Assembly: GCF_001544515.1 (NCBI RefSeq)
Contig: NZ_FCOL02000006.1
Coordinates: 62,001 to 126,000, forward strand
Source of the DNA: Caballeronia terrestris
Lineage (GTDB): Bacteria; Pseudomonadota; Gammaproteobacteria; Burkholderiales; Burkholderiaceae
Direction of reading: 5' to 3'
Length of the DNA stretch: 64,000 bases
Positions 62,708 to 64,000 of the stretch are shown one piece after another; position 1 is the stretch's first letter; every line of letters starts with the position of its first letter. The notes under the pieces were generated by a model. The model was not told the DNA's origin. It saw only the letters and a program-made list of their open reading frames with translations, and did no database searches. The translations under genes and the position numbers were made by a program.

Positions 62708-63394
62708 TCACGCACCGCTGAAGATCGACACGAGATCCGCGCCGCCGCGCGCGCCCGCCTGCGCGACGACGCGCTCTTCCAGTTCCTTCAAATGCTCGCG
62801 CATCGCGGCGAGCGCGGTGTCCAGGTCGCCAGATTCGAGGGCGTCGATGAGCTGCGTGTGATCGTCCGATGCACAGATCGACGCCTTCGACGGATCGAAC
62901 AGCGCCTTGTACAACTCCGTCTTCGCGACGAGTTGCGCGAAGAAAACATGCAATTCCGGCGCGCCGGCCAGTTCCACGAGCAGCAGATGAAACTGGCCAG
63001 CGAGCCGCACGCAATCCTCGACCTTACCCGCCTTCGACGCACGCTCCTCGCTCTTCACATGCGCGCGCAGACGGCGCTTCTGCTGCGCGGTGAGCGCGCC
63101 GCACAGCGTCACGACGATCCCCGCCTCCAGCAGTTGCCGCGCGCGATACACCGCGCGGATATCGTCTTCCGACGGCGACGGCACGAACGCCCCGCGATTG
63201 GCCTCTAGCACAACTTTTCCCTCGAAGCCGAGCCGCGTCAGCACTTTGCGGATCGTGCCGCGCGTGCAGTCGAACGCGGCGGCGAGATCGCGCTCCACGA
63301 GCTGCGAGCCCGGCGCGAGCTTGCCCTGAAGCAACGCTGAAGTGAGCGCGGCGTGAATGCGTTCGTCGATGGGAAGTTGCTCGGGCGAGGACAT
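62708..63394 (-). CDS. GntR-family (FCD/FadR-type) regulator
   Basis: A 228-residue regulator: winged HTH at about 12-75 (GSQLVERDLAAAFDCTRGTIRKVLTRLGFEG) and an all-helical FCD ligand-binding domain (about 85-215) with metal-site-type residues RARQLLEAG and HLLLVELAG. It is divergent from the amidohydrolase, with two TGGT-NN-ACCA operators in the 129-bp gap, so it likely represses that gene in response to a substrate-like acid. Ends 4 bp from ssuA. Confidence 0.9.
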   Translation of the reverse strand: MSSPEQLPIDERIHAALTSALLQGKLAPGSQLVERDLAAAFDCTRGTIRKVLTRLGFEGKVVLEANRGAFVPSPSEDDIRAVYRARQLLEAGIVVTLCGALTAQQKRRLRAHVKSEERASKAGKVEDCVRLAGQFHLLLVELAGAPELHVFFAQLVAKTELYKALFDPSKASICASDDHTQLIDALESGDLDTALAAMREHLKELEERVVAQAGARGGADLVSIFSGA

Positions 63395-63469
63395 GAATGA
63401 GAAAAAGCGCTTGTTATACGCCGTATTTGGACGGTTCTCATTGTATCGGCTGAGTTACTCTCTCGTCGA

Positions 63470-63502
63470 TGGTTGACCAAATTTAGCTAGAATGGTCAAC
63501 CA
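63470..63502. promoter_or_regulatory. Tandem GntR operators
   Basis: Two dyads, TGGTTGACCA (63470-63479) and TGGTCAACCA (63493-63502), are reverse complements of each other and each has the form TGGT-N2-ACCA seen for FCD-type GntR proteins. Their centres are 23 bp apart, about two helical turns. A -10-like TAGAAT (63488-63493) of the amidohydrolase lies between them. Confidence 0.75.
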
Positions 63503-63523
63503 AACACCGAGGGATTGCATCAT

Positions 63524-64000
63524 ATGAAATCGTCTGTCTGGATCAGGAACGTGCGGCCGCTCGGAGCGGCATCGGTCGACGTGGAGGTGATCGACGGCTC
63601 GATTGCCGCACTCGCGCCGCATGGGAGCGCGCAGCCGGCGAGCGGCGATACCGTCATCGATGGCGAGGGCGCGCTGCTCTTGCCGGGTTTCGTCGAAGGC
63701 CACACGCACCTCGACAAGACCACGTGGGGCATGCCGTGGTATCGCAACGAAGTCGGGCCGCGTCTCGTCGATCGCATCGAGAACGAGCGGCGTTGGCGCG
63801 CGGCGAGCGGCCACGATGCGGCGCGCGCCTCCCGTGCGCTCGCGCTCGCGTTCCTGCGTGCGGGCACGACCCGTCTGCGCACGCACGTCGACATCGATAC
63901 CGACGCGGGCCTGCGGCATCTCGAAGGCGTCCTCGCCACGCGCGATGCGCTGAAAGACGTGCTCGACATGCAGATCGTCGCGTTCCCGCAGTCGGGCGTG
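63524..64000 (+). CDS. Amidohydrolase, cytosine-deaminase-like (3' end outside window)
   Basis: The first 159 codons of a metal-dependent hydrolase. The HxH motif H60-x-H62 sits in EGHTHLDKT after a short beta-sandwich start (VIDGEGALLLPGFV), and TRLRTHVDIDTDAG is the next family block. CodA-like deaminases and related amidohydrolases act on cyclic amides or nitrogen heterocycles. Likely controlled by the adjacent GntR gene. The sequence runs off the window without a stop. Confidence 0.85.
   Translation, partial: MKSSVWIRNVRPLGAASVDVEVIDGSIAALAPHGSAQPASGDTVIDGEGALLLPGFVEGHTHLDKTTWGMPWYRNEVGPRLVDRIENERRWRAASGHDAARASRALALAFLRAGTTRLRTHVDIDTDAGLRHLEGVLATRDALKDVLDMQIVAFPQSGV

Overview
The window looks like chromosomal DNA of a high-GC betaproteobacterium of the Burkholderiaceae, most like Paraburkholderia, Caballeronia or Burkholderia. 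This is inferred from the GC-rich codon use, the protein families and the gene neighbourhoods (a PrpE-type propionyl-CoA ligase, an IolC kinase fused to DUF2090, a cyanide-insensitive-type bd oxidase). No rRNA or tRNA gene, CRISPR array or full-length insertion sequence was seen.

Layout. 1-1650: a hipBA toxin-antitoxin pair, the toxin cut by the window start, behind a promoter ringed by repeated operator half-sites. 1750-5359: an operon of a DUF4126 membrane protein, an FtsX-type permease and a truncated globin. 5589-6003: a guanidinium exporter (Gdx) under a guanidine-II riboswitch. 6256-8702: bd-type oxidase cioAB. 8713-16880: a peroxiredoxin, three cyclic-di-GMP/HDOD signalling proteins and a chemotaxis receptor. 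17246-20462: a fosmidomycin-resistance-type exporter and propionyl-CoA synthetase. 20525-21298: two unrecognised small genes behind a perfect Fur box. 21332-28718: housekeeping genes mtnN, uvrD, valS, galU and a tusA-like gene.

28768-41376 is a myo-inositol catabolic region. Two inositol dehydrogenases and an RpiR-type regulator lie on the minus strand. Divergent from them are an inositol ABC transporter (ibpA, iatP, iatA) and iolC-DUF2090, iolD, iolE and iolB. The transporter imports inositol, IolG oxidises it, and IolE, IolD, IolB and IolC carry it to the kinase/aldolase stage; iolA is not in the window. A candidate IolR operator sits in the divergent promoter, and a large palindromic repeat of about 800 bp interrupts the transporter operon between ibpA and iatP.

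41373-46345: a four-gene LivFGMH-type ABC transporter with no binding-protein gene and an altered Walker A in LivF, then a thioesterase and a low-specificity threonine aldolase. 46407-58540: a LysR/MFS pair, alaS, a CoA transferase, glnS, an orphan amino-acid binding protein, a Nudix hydrolase and several small envelope proteins. 58537-64000: a diheme cytochrome c peroxidase, an AcpA-type phosphoesterase, a sulfonate/taurine-type binding protein behind two strong hairpins, and a GntR regulator divergent from a partial amidohydrolase, with two matching operators between them.
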